Part shown: in pieces, positions 1 to 10,576 of the stretch | Layout: each line of letters starts with the position of its first letter | Numbering within the stretch: position 1 is the first letter of the stretch | NCBI GenBank assembly: GCA_008360975.2 | Contig: CM039180.1 | Coordinates: 14,103,122-14,167,121, forward strand | Origin: Lichenostomus cassidix | Lineage: Eukaryota > Chordata > Aves > Passeriformes > Meliphagidae | Direction: 5' to 3' | Length of the DNA stretch: 64,000 nt | Made by a program: the position numbers and the translations under genes | The notes under the pieces: generated by a model | Told to the model about the DNA's origin: nothing | What the model saw: the letters and a program-made list of their open reading frames with translations, nothing else | Databases searched by the model: none

Positions 1-1247
1 GTTGTGCTTTGAAATATTGAAAGCATTCTCTACTGGTTTGTTTTGTTACTTAATCACTGCAAAGTTTTTGGAGCCTGTTATTGTTACTGATACATTGTTT
101 TGATGTCCTTTTAACTTTGGTGTGGTAACATAAAAAGCAGGATGGTTTATGACAGTGTTAGCTAACTGAAGAAGTTGCCTAACCTGTATTTTCTGAAGTG
201 GTATTCTGCTTTTTATTTCATACTGTATTCTGCATGTCTTCTGAGCACAAACTGTTAAATCTACACAGAAATGGATCTGGGATATATTGCTTTTCTGTTC
301 AGTCCTACTTATCTTTTCTAGATTCCTATTAGCTTAGGCATGGCTGAGTTTGTCTTCAGTCAGTTATGTTCTTTTCTGCTGTCCTTGTATGTTTTCAGGT
401 GGACATACCTGGCAGTACATTTATCAACACCTTTCACTAACAACAAAATGACAGCAAAATTTTGAAAGATGCTTAAGATTGTGTTGAGGTGTTTTTCCCT
501 GACACCTTTTTTAAAAAATAGGTATTTATAGCAGCCACACTCTCCTCTTTGGTGTCTTTTGGTTTGAGAATTTGGGCAAATGAGAAGAAACTAGAAATTT
601 CTCGGATTAGAACTGAGGTGCCTGGTAGTCATAGCGAGTTTGGGGGTTTTATTTATTTATTGAGGTGTATTTCTTGCTGTGTGACTGTTGTCTGATATGA
701 TGTAACTGACATAAAGTATGAAAAGCGGCTTTTGTCGAGAAAGGAAGGACCAGATGTTCCTCAAGGTGCCTTCCAATCTGATATTCTCTGATTTATATAT
801 TCCTCTGGGGCTTCTGCCATTGCTAAGGTTGTTCAACAACTTAAATCTCACAAAGGTCTCATGCTGAGTTAAGTGATTCATAGTAGCTGATAAAGTAGGA
901 AGAGGCTAGGCCAAAACTGTGGCATTATCCTCACAGGTACCACCATCAATGCAGATATAAAAATCCTTGTTTAAAGGACTATGTGAGCAAGTCTTGAGAG
1001 AATAGTACCAAAGCATGATAGTGAATATTGATATGCAGAACAGCAGACCTGTGACCAGGAAAGTAAAATTTTACGTCATGATGTTTGAGTTTTAGAAGGT
1101 ACTGGTCAAAGTTACTGTGATATTCCCTGGTCTTCTGTTCATTGCTAACTCTGATTAAATAACTGATTGTCATCACATTTTGTAAGACTGGTTTTCTTGT
1201 TACTAATAACAAGTGTGACTAACAAGTGTTTCTGTCTTTTCTTTCAG
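1..1247 (+). other. ERGIC2 intron (3' part)
   Basis: Non-coding sequence upstream of the first visible ERGIC2 exon. No match to the expected preceding exon (human luminal region ending near QFSVTER) was found. No repeat family was recognised. Confidence 0.6.
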
Positions 1248-1410
1248 GAAAGAGTAATTAACCATGCAGCTGGCAGCCATGGGGTGTCAGGAATATTCAT
1301 GAAATATGACATCAGTTCACTTATGGTGACAGTGACAGAAGAACACATGCCTTTTTGGCAGTTCTTAGTGAGGCTCTGTGGCATTATTGGGGGAATTTTT
1401 TCAACTACAG
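1248..1410 (+). CDS. ERGIC2: ERGIC2 antepenultimate coding exon
   Basis: 163 nt, starting in phase 0 after the acceptor TTTCTTTCAG and ending one base into a Gly codon before GTGATT. It encodes ERVINHAAGSHGVSGIFMK, then SLMVTVTEEHMPFWQF and the first part of the second transmembrane segment (LCGIIGGIFSTTG). It is almost identical to the mammalian protein, which makes it the strongest anchor for the gene call. Confidence 0.96.
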
Positions 1411-3193
1411 GTGATTACCAGTGCCTTCCTTCTTAAGTTGTATTAGAATTTTTTCTAGTCATGGTGATTGCTATGGATAAATTATGGGGGAGTCCTCTTA
1501 ACAGGTTTAAGACAAAGTGCTCATTTGTGTGCATTGAAATGTGCCATGAAAGCTACTCACCTTTGGTGTCCCAATATGGCATTTCTGGTCGTTTGAGGGC
1601 CTGTTGTTTCCTTTTTGGTAACTATAGCATAATTTATTTCTTTCTGGAAGAGCAAAGCTATATCTGTCTACAGATATACACGTATCTATATATAGGTACA
1701 CACACACATACTGATATTCTGTGTATTTCCTGTAGTTGGGATCCAGTAATTAAATCAGTGACAAAAGTTGAGATAAAATTGCCATCTGAAGTGATAGGGA
1801 AGATATTCCTTGTCAGTGTACTGCTGGATTTGCTTCATCAAAGAAAATAACTAAGTTGGAAAGGCACTTACTGGTCAAGACATAATAAGGGTATCTGGAT
1901 TGCAAGTTATTTCTTTCCTTGGCTCTCATTGGAAGAGAGCTCAGTAAAGGGACTTCGAACTAAGAGCTGCTTTTCAAAGTAGATACTTCTGTCCCACAGA
2001 ATGTATTTTCACCCATGAAATCTGGCAGAGGGAATTACTTTTACTTAGTAGCTTTGCTGTTCTTGATGCATTTCAGAATGTTAGAATTCTCCCCTGCACT
2101 GCCCTTGATATTTCCCTTTTTTATGTTAACTTCTCAGTGTTTTATGTATAGGTTTACTGCACTGTGTCCTGTGTAAGTATGGCGTATAGCTTTGTTGTAA
2201 TGCTTCCATAAATAATACATTTTTACTGCTGGTGACAATTTAAATCTTGCTTGATGTTGCAGGAATTTTACATGGCTTTGGAAGATTTGTAGCAGAAATT
2301 ATTTTTTGCCGTTTCAGACTGGGCTCTTACAGATCCACATCGGTAAGGAAAACTTCCTCTAAGTATTTCTCTAAGTGGTACAGCTGAGGATGGATGATAA
2401 GGACAACTTTGGGACTTGCTCCCAGAAGAATTCAAGATATTTGAAATAAACCCTTCCCTTGATATGCATATTAGCAGAGATTCAACAGCTTTTAAAAATA
2501 GTTGGAAAACCTAAAATGTAAAGAAGCAGAGTTCTCTAACAAACTGAATTAATGCAGCTCAGTCTCTTAGGTGTCCTTCATTCCCTTAATTGTCCTTACT
2601 ATATTATTTTCATATTGCTCCAAAAATTAGATGTTTTCCCAGGCCTGGTTGGTCTCCCTGTCTTGGTTTTGGTCTCACATATCCTTTTGCTTGGCCTGCA
2701 CACTGAAGAAGAAGCACTGTGTGCTGCAAGGGTTCAATGGTGCTCCTTATTGCTCTGCAGGCTACTACCAAGCACTGTGAAAGAGCTGAGCCTTCACCTT
2801 TCCCTTCATTAGGCAATAATAGAATTGCTTCTCTAGCAACTACTTGATTTTACATTAATTTTATTTTTCCCATTTAAGCCTGTAGAGAGCCTTTGAGACC
2901 TCTGCCTTTCTCTCAAATTTGGTTGAAGTTTGCCAGCTGGCAAGGTTATGTGAGTGGGGCGAGAGGAAGGAAGGCAACCAAATTTGTATAATATTTGTAT
3001 GAAAGGCCAGGTAGAAGGCATCTAGGAAATGCCCAAGAATAAAGAAGTGCATGTTTTTGAGGAGGGAGGGTGGAGATTCTGTTTCTGGTCAAGCCATTAA
3101 TAACACCTTGTTTTTGTTTTTGTTTAGGTCCCACTTCCTGATGGCCACACAAGCAACCACTTACCTCTAATTACAGACAATAGTACACATTAG
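1248..3193 (+). CDS. ERGIC2: ERGIC2, 3' end of gene (last three coding exons)
   Basis: Partial gene made of exons 1248-1410, 2263-2342 and 3128-3193; earlier exons lie left of the window. ERGIC2 (also called PTX1/Erv41) is a two-pass membrane protein that cycles between the ER, the intermediate compartment and the Golgi, working with ERGIC3/Erv46 in COPII/COPI sorting. What is seen: the joined frame gives the luminal end INHAAGSHGVSGIFMKYD, then EEHMPFWQFLVRLCGIIGGI leading into the second membrane segment, and a short cytosolic tail ending DNSTH and TAG. I recognise these from human ERGIC2 (SGIFMKYDLSSLMVTVTEEH region; tail ending NNTH). Junctions are AG/GT with matching phase (1, then 0). 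The middle exon is one codon shorter than the human one as I recall it. The gene converges on LRRK2. Confidence 0.96.
2263..2342 (+). CDS. ERGIC2: ERGIC2 penultimate coding exon
   Basis: 80 nt, acceptor TTGATGTTGCAG and donor GTAAGG. It completes the Gly codon from the previous exon and reads ILHGFGRFVAEIIFCRFRLG then SYRSTS. This is the end of the transmembrane segment and the start of the cytosolic tail. Human has about 28 residues here and this copy has 27, so one codon appears missing just before the donor. Confidence 0.93.
3128..3193 (+). CDS. ERGIC2: ERGIC2 terminal coding exon and stop
   Basis: 66 nt in phase 0, acceptor TTTTTGTTTAG. It encodes the 21-residue cytosolic tail VPLPDGHTSNHLPLITDN followed by STH and TAG (3191-3193). 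The pattern PxDGHTxNHLPL matches the ERGIC2 C-terminus. Confidence 0.95.
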   Translation, partial: VPLPDGHTSNHLPLITDNSTH

Positions 3194-3241
3194 CCTCCTG
3201 AGAAAATTTTCTTTCTTCCTGCCTGATACAGACTTTTTTAT

Positions 3242-3247
3242 AATAAA
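3242..3247 (+). promoter_or_regulatory. Candidate ERGIC2 polyadenylation signal
   Basis: A canonical AATAAA lies 49 nt after the ERGIC2 stop, inside TTTATAATAAAGAAAAC, followed by TG-rich sequence. It would give a very short 3' UTR. Longer UTRs using later sites cannot be excluded without transcript data. Confidence 0.4.
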
Positions 3248-3249
3248 GA

Positions 3250-6200
3250 AAACATTGTGCAATATGCTGAGACAGTGCTGATGGGCAGCAAAAAAATGAA
3301 GCCTTTACAAAAAAAGCCCCTCCAACAAAACGATTTGTGTAATTTTTTTGTCTTTCTGAGTGCACATGGAGACATAGGAAATGGTGAAACCAATGAGGTG
3401 GATGATCTTGTGGAGAGTGAAGGAGTGTTGCTGCCAATACAGTATTCATGGTTGAGCTGAACGTCTTTGTGGTGGCTGCCCGTGACCACTGAAGCATTTC
3501 AATGATGCCTGGGAAGGCTGCAGGCCCCAAGGAGAAAAGAGTACAAGTGGGACTTGGAATAAGAAGCCCTTTAATTAAGGCATTTGACTGTAGTTTTTAT
3601 AAAAGGCAAGACTCCTTAGTAAAAAAATCAGGAAATCTTTGTATGCCTCTTTCTTGGTAAAGAAGTTGTTTTGATGGAATCTTTGTTGTACCTGTGCTGC
3701 TAGTGTGGGAGCCCTGGGAGCATCCACATCCTGGAAATAGATGAGGGAAGGGAGAAGGGGGCAAGAAGCTGCCAGTTCAGGGCAGTTGGGAGGTCTGCTA
3801 GTCCAGGCAGGGAGTGTGGAGTTGGTAGTAGGTGACTTCAGGGAATCAGAATCATATTGCTGCAGACAGGTGATGAGACAGGATCTGCAGAACTAACCCT
3901 TGCTGTTCATGAAGGTTTTTGTAAATTAAATGAAGAGAGCAATATCATATTGTAAATATGCTACTGAGAAAGAATGTTATTAATGCAAATGGTGCTTTGA
4001 GAAACTGAACATCATGTTACTGTTAAACTACTGGTGTACACCCGTGGTTGAACAGTTACTCCACCAGTATAAAAAATTATTAATATGATTCCTTCTCAGC
4101 AAAACTGATTTAGTTATATGTTAGAAGATGATGCTGGTCCTGGCCTTACTCACCCTGGAATGAATATTAAATTAAGAGGACTAATTACGGAAAAATAAAA
4201 ATCTCTGTGGCATTATCAGATTTTGCTGACTTCTGTTAATGTGCTTTACAGGACACTTGGACTTTGTTGATGAGCATAGTGTTAATAACACAGCTGATTT
4301 GCTATGCAAAGCAAAGGGCTTGCTAAAAAGAACTAATAAATAAATTGTGGGAAATAAGGAAAGACGTCTGTTGAATTTGGCTATTGACAAAAAAGTTCAA
4401 GGAAGCCAGGTCCTTGGGTATGACAGCCAGGTTTGGGATTTTGTTTTTTGTGCTTTGTTTTTTTAACATTGATTAAAACTCCAGCAACCTGAGAAACTGT
4501 GGCTCCCGTTTCTCTTTGGTGTTTCCTTCTGAGGTTTCTTTCCTACTTCTGCTCAGACTGGTTCTGCTTTGGGCTTTTCCTAACACTTGTTTCTTATCTG
4601 CCTAGAACAGACTGTACTGGTGGGAGAGACTGATCTCAGTTGACTTTCTGTACCAGAACTTTTAAATGTTATTTTCTATTCTCACATAAAAGAGCCAAGC
4701 GGCTTGGTGTGTCTTAAATCCTTGTGTGCCACATTCACGTTGTTTTCTCTAAAAAAAGCTTGTGTGAAGGCTGGTTGCTAATGGAAGAAAATTTGGGATC
4801 AACTTGCAGATGTGAGGTGCTGCATTGCAGAGTGAATGCAGGATCAGTTGACCCTGTGCTGTTTGCTTTCTCTCCACAGCGGGTAGTTGGAGCAGTACTG
4901 CTGACCCTTGTACCACATGTTGTCAGCACCTTAACCAGCATGTACAGGGGTGTCCTGGAGAAAATAATAGTTTATTGCAGGGACTATATTTGGTCACATT
5001 TATTTGCATTGTGCAAAAGTGAGTGTAGGATGGAAAAATGAAAGGAATGGGTGTCCCAAGGGAAACAGAAACCCACAGGTTAATGTGATGTGTATTTTCT
5101 GAAAGTGGGATAGCAGATGAAAATACCATTTTTTGGATTAGGAAAGGTGGTCAAAATTACATATTTTTATCCTTTGCTCTTACACGATGATAATGAGAGA
5201 GAGCACAGGGGAAGACAGTTTTAACCTTCATTAGGTGTGTTCATAGCAGACCATTTTCAGATGAGTGTCTGGCCAAAAAGTGTTCCCTGCTCGCAGCCAG
5301 CGCGGTTTGGGTTGTGCCCCACTGCTGCCCTGCTCCCCAGGGAGAGGCTGTGTTGGCAGATCCCGGTCACCATGCCTTGTCCCTGAGACCTGGAGTGCTG
5401 TGCCAGGATGGGAATGTCCCCTGCGGCCCTTGAGCCTCACCCCAGTGTTGTGGGAAGCCAGTCCAAACCCCAAGAATGGGGAGGGGATCAGAATGGATAT
5501 TGCTCGAGTGACTGTTGGTTTTATGGCTCAAGGGGAAACACCAGTCTGGGTTTTTAACAGAATAGACCATCTTTGGCCCTGTCACCTGAGAGCCAGGATC
5601 TCACAGCATTGACAAGAAGTTGCTGTAAAATCTCTGAGTTGCAATGGCACTTCACTGCTGTGTTCCTGGATGTATTTCACAAAAGATTTCTGATTAGAGA
5701 AAGGAAAAGGCAAGACTGTAGCCAGCCCTGGCACTGCAGGAGTCCCTCAGTAAGGGCTGCTTTATGGTACAGCAGAAGGTGGGACCACACATTTCAGTGG
5801 GCAGGGAGGCTGCCAGGGCGGGTACCTGCTCTGTGGACATGGCGGCAAAAGTGAACTGGCAGGCCAGAGACAGGCTGTGATCAAAACTTGCAGCTCTGTG
5901 AGGGAATATTGGGGAAAAAATTGATCATGAGCTGAGAGAAGGGGTAAATTGATGTAACCTATAACAGTGCTTCTAGATGAGTGTGGGTGCTCTTGAGTCA
6001 TGTATGAGGGGCTGTGGTGGGTGTGGGTGGGCAGTGTGGTAGGGAGGCTGTGGAAGTCAGGCTGTCATGGATGCCACTGTACCTTGTGGCTGCTGTCTTT
6101 CTTACCACCTCTGGTTTGTGCATTGGTGCCCAATGCAGGGCACACCACAAGAAGATAGTGAAGGAAATTTCCCTACTTCAGGCTCTCTTTGTTCTTTTCC

Positions 6201-6480
6201 CTGACTTTTCTAGCAGATATTTTTGGAGCTCTTGCTAGTAGAGAGATGGGGAAGAAATCAATGTCTGTGTCTAGCTGGAGAGGGATTGGGTTAACAGATG
6301 TAGCAGGCTTTCTTTTAAAAAGCAAACCAAAGGTGCTTTCCTCTGAAATTCTCATCCTAGAAATACGCAAGTAATTTGAAAGAAAATTCAACTCTTTCTA
6401 TCTCAAAAGAGAGAAGTGTGGTGGGGACCTGCACTGCTGTTGTAGTGCTTGGCCTTTTTCAGCAGCTGCTGGCTCTGCCT
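3250..6480. other. Intergenic sequence, no gene seen
   Basis: Sequence downstream of ERGIC2. Short open frames occur on both strands but none resembles a known protein or has coding structure. No FAR2 exon, the human neighbour on this side as I recall it, was recognised. Confidence 0.5.
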
Positions 6481-6487
6481 GGGGTGG

Positions 6488-7394
6488 TGTCAGAGACTGA
6501 AATAATTCATGCCTCAAACATTGATATAAAGTTTTGCTTATTAAAACAAAAGCTGTATAAAGAAGCTACAATCAAAGAAGCTTCCCCTGAAGATACCTGA
6601 CTGAGACTTTGGACAGAAACTCAAACTGCTGAGATTAGATAAAGGTAAACCTATTGTTCAGTCATCTCAGGCTGAGGGAAAGGTATGCATCCATGAAGGC
6701 CAAAGCCACCAGCTGCACTGAGAATCATCCCTGGCTGAGTTTGGGGTGGGGGGAGAGCACAGCTTACAGAAGCCAGGTTTACACAGACTTTCCCCCCAGA
6801 CAAAGGAGGAGGAGGAGGTTTGGGATGCGTGGTGTAACCTCTGGTCAGAGGCAATAAACACCCATCCTCTGATACACAAACTGGCCCAGGTGTGGAACCC
6901 CCAACCCCACAGGCCATATCCGTGGGACTTCCACGTGAGAGGCAGCTGAGGGGGAGTCACAATCCATCACAGACCCCCCAGAGTGCTAGGTCTTGCATCA
7001 CAGGAGTGCATGTGATGCAAGCAGAGTCTGCTGCTAGAGACTGCCCCCTCCCCCGGGGGGACATGCCTGGAGATTGCCACCTGGCCTGAGTGTATATTAA
7101 CCCATGGGATTCTGTGCTTCCTGGCGGGACCACCACCACCGAGAAGACCAGCTGGAGAGGATCAACACAACATCGTTCGGAACCACGGATGGTAGTATTT
7201 TCTTTATTCTGTCTCTGTCACCCTCTTTCTGTCCCCCCCACCTCTTTTGCTACTTCTCCTTTTCTCTCTTTTCCTCTCTCTCTCTCATACTTACTATCAA
7301 ATAAAACCCATACTATTGACTGGCATATGGTCTTGTTTGCACCTTAATTTGGGCAGAGGTATTTCCAAAGAACTTTAATAATTGGATCATAACA
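6488..7394 (+). mobile_element. Probable solo retroviral LTR, plus orientation (5' boundary tentative)
   Basis: The right half has LTR architecture: a TATA-like GTATATTAAC near 7091, a pyrimidine-rich stretch at about 7200-7285, AATAAA at 7300-7305, a short U5-like segment, and an end in ATAACA at 7394. GGTGG follows the end. The same GGTGG precedes TGTCAGAGAC at 6488, giving TGT...ACA ends and a possible 5-bp target duplication, as in ERVL-type elements. The 5-bp match could be chance, so the left boundary is uncertain. No internal retroviral genes are attached. Confidence 0.5.
7255..7287. repeat. CT-rich low-complexity tract
   Basis: Mostly C and T, including a run of TC dinucleotides, just before the AATAAA of the probable LTR at 6488-7394. 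Confidence 0.7.
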
Positions 7395-9900
7395 GGTGGC
7401 TGTTTGGGGTGGTACATGGCAGGACATGCAGGACTGACTGATGGAGTCAGTCCGGCATGGAACTAGGCAAGGACTTTCCCTCCTGCCCTGTGCAAGGTCT
7501 TTTTAAGCTTTTCAGGGACTGATTTGACAAACTGAGCCCTAAGTAGAGGGCGTAGTTGCTTAGGAACAGTCAGAGGCAGATTATATTTGGTGTATAAATG
7601 CAGCTGTGATTAACTGAACAGACAAAACCAAGGTCAGGGAGGCAGCTGTTACCTTGTCCTTTTGCTATTAAGTTCTCTGTGAGAAGATCTGTTGCTAAGG
7701 ATGTCTTGTGTAATGATGCAGTTACACTGACGCAGGGGGAGGTGATCACCTTGTTACATCTCCGGTGGCATTGATGATACTAAAGCTCTCTACTCTCTGT
7801 TTCTTCAGAGGTAGCCAAGTGCCACAGCTTTCTTCTGGGAAGATGGGAAATGAGAACAGCTTGTTTGGGGATACTTACAAAGATCTCTCAGTTTTTCAAA
7901 AGGCACTCCAGAAGGTGGGGGTATGGGAGGTTTATTTACACATTGCTTACTCAGATTGGGCAAAGTTACTTCTTGTAAAGACACTTTTTTTTCCTACCAA
8001 TGCTCAGTGAATGCAAATTGCGTCTACTATTTGGCCTTGGCACTGTTCCTGTTGGTTAGAGAAAATGTCCATGCCTGCATACAAAGTTAATGTTTAGCAG
8101 TTAATGCTTCAAGAAGCCTTAAGGGACTTTGCCTGCTGCCTTTTGTGAGCTGGCAAGAGTTTGATGCTGTAGGTCTGTCCACAGTCTGCCCTTGCACACC
8201 TTGCTAGAGCACCGGCATGCATTTCAGCTGGCTTAGTTAAAAGCATGTGAAATACTTCATCTTTTCATTCTGCCATCACTTAGCATCCATTCCAAAGCAT
8301 TTCTGGTTGCTGCTGGCCCAGGAGAAAGATGGTGTCACCTTTCCTTGCCTTCCAAACGAGTTTTCTGAGAGCTTGTCCATTAATTCATCAAAACAAGAAC
8401 CTTCAAGCCTGGATGGTGCAGCCTCCCCTGGGGGAGAGCTGAAGGCATGCTCTGAGAACATGCATCTCTGTGGGGCTTCCACATACCAGAATTCAAGAAA
8501 AGTCTCATTGGGTTTGGGGTTTTTTTTTGTTTGTTTTGTTTTGCATATGTACATAGAAATACTCAGAGTCGTGGGACCAGTAATTTGATTTGTGAAAAAC
8601 AGAAAGCCAGACTGGCTTGGGTTCAGGAGGATGCTGGTGTGGTCTGGGGGCAAGAGGCTATGGCAAGCAGATGCTGGGCAGGCTCAGGAAGAGCAGAGCT
8701 CCTCCAGCCCCGTTGCTGTACCCATGTCTCTGCCTGCACAGTCACAGGCAGGAGCTGCCATGGATGTTCCTCTGAGCTGGGCCCTGCTCTCCCCTGAACC
8801 GCTTCACTCCCCAGCTCCAGCAAAGCAGATTTCAGACTCTTTCAGCAGGACCAAATGCTCTGCACCAGCTGCTTCTGAGCCCCTGAAGAGCCCAGGTGTT
8901 TGTGACTCTTCCTGGGTTTAGCTGTGATAGCCATAAAAATGGAACTGAGTGGGTTTGGGGTTGCTGGTTTTTTACCCTTGCGAATTTTTCTGAAATTACA
9001 AGGTGAGAGTGTGTTTTGCCATAAGATTTTTTAGTTGCAGAGTGATAAGCACATAGGACTATGTTGGAAAAGGAAAAATTAGCAGGGGGAGCTGAGTTTT
9101 GACTCATGGATGATATTTGAAAATTAGTGTTTACCAAAGCTTAGTTCCCTGGTGGGTGGCTGGTTATTAGAAGTGACTGTGAACAACCATGGCATTTAAA
9201 CTGAGCAGGGCCACTGCACAGGGCAGGGTGGCCTGAGCCTTTGGCTCTCCACAGGTCAGGTGCTCTGCTTCAGCCGGGAGTGTGAGCTCTAGTGGAAACC
9301 TCTCCTTGAAGTTTAGAAATTCACTTTGCAAATTTTGAACTTCATTGGAATAATAGGAAGCTCATTAAACCTTTACTTAAGCATATGTGGTTTAACAGCA
9401 TCCTCTAAGTTTTGCCTGAACCTGATGGTGCTTGACTAATGCAAAAGAGGTGTCACTGTAGCAGTCTGTGGAGGCTTGCAGAGAGAGGAAATTCTTATTT
9501 TTCATGGCTGACATCACCACCGAAGAGCAGACTGGCCTTCAGTCCTCCATCAAAAGCACCTGAATCCACCCTCTGCGTGGCAAACTGCAGCTTCTGCTGC
9601 TGCTCATCCAAGGGCTCATGGCTCTGAGAGCAGTTCTGCAGCTTTTTTTCAATACTTATTTGTTGTGACCTCTGACAATACTGGTGTGCAGTTGCCATTT
9701 CTGAGCCTCAGCCTTAACTCAGTTAAAGTCCAAATTGCAGAGCCCAGGAGCCTGGCAGGTGGTGGCAGGGGAGGATGTTTCTTGTAACTCCACAGAAAAC
9801 AGATGTTTTCAAGGCAATTGCAGAGATGACGCAAGGAAAAGCAGAACTGAGACTCACCAACCTCAAGTTAGAGTATTTGTAGTGAAAAGCACCAGGTGTT
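7395..9900. other. Intergenic sequence, no gene seen
   Basis: No recognisable exon. A G/T-rich low-complexity stretch lies at about 8513-8543 (GGGTTTGGGG followed by T runs and GTTT repeats). The open frames here lack any recognisable domain. Confidence 0.5.
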
Positions 9901-10500
9901 TCCGTGGCTGGTCCGCGGGTCGCTCTCCACACGGCCTGTGCCGCCGCGCTGCGCCCTCAGGGCACCGTGGTGCTGCGCGGGCTGGGGAGGAGGCGAGGCC
10001 GGAGCTGTGACCCTGCGAGCTGAGGCGCTGCTCCCCCGTCACTGTGTGGGGCTGACCCGGGGCCGCTCCTGTCCTGCTGTGACTGACTGGGGGGCATCCT
10101 TCACTTAAAAAGGGAGCTCGTCGTGAAGGGTTTTGTGCCCTTCGCAGCCCCGTCAAACAGCGCTGCAGAGGCGAGGCCGTGCAGGGCCAGCCGGGCCGGG
10201 GCTGCCCTGAGAGGGAGCCGTGGCCGGGGTGCTCCGGCACGGGAGGTGTCGGCAGGGTAGAAGATGGAAGCTCCTGGTGGGAAGCGGCCTCACGTCGCTG
10301 GAGGGGATTCCAGCCTGCTCCCTCCTGCCCAGGCATCCTTGAGCACCGGGTGTCGTTTGGCCCCGTTTTGTGCCCTGAGCTCGCTGCCGGGGCCAGCCCT
10401 GAGGGGATCCCTGGGGCGGCACTGGCAGCACCAAAGCCGGGCACTGGCCCCGCAGGGCTGCTGGCTCGGCTGCTGAGCACTGACGCTGCCAGCTTCTGTT
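9900..10500. promoter_or_regulatory. CpG-island-like GC-rich block
   Basis: Roughly two thirds G+C. By my manual count there are about 46 CpGs in 600 bp, an observed/expected ratio near 0.7, in otherwise AT-rich surroundings. Long open frames on both strands (about 9863-10480 minus, 10179-10796 plus) are what GC-rich DNA gives by chance and resemble nothing known. It may be a promoter of an unannotated transcript, an orphan CpG island, or a GC-rich repeat. Confidence 0.5.
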
Positions 10501-10502
10501 CG

Positions 10503-10576
10503 TTACTTATTTCTCTCTGGCTGTCTCTCTCTCTCCCCCCCTCCTCGCCTTCTCTCCCCTCTCGCTTTCCTGCGCA
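10503..10576 (+). other. Long polypyrimidine tract ending in a splice-acceptor-like CAG
   Basis: About 70 bases, nearly all C and T, ending in TTTCCTGCGCAG at 10576, directly downstream of the CpG-island-like block. This looks like a strong 3' splice site on the plus strand, as expected if a transcript started in the island. No conserved coding sequence follows. Confidence 0.4.

Noticed and set aside
395..460. Acceptor-like TATGTTTTCAG followed by an open stretch, as an earlier ERGIC2 exon.
   Set aside because: The translation does not match the expected preceding ERGIC2 sequence in any frame and no matching donor phase was found.
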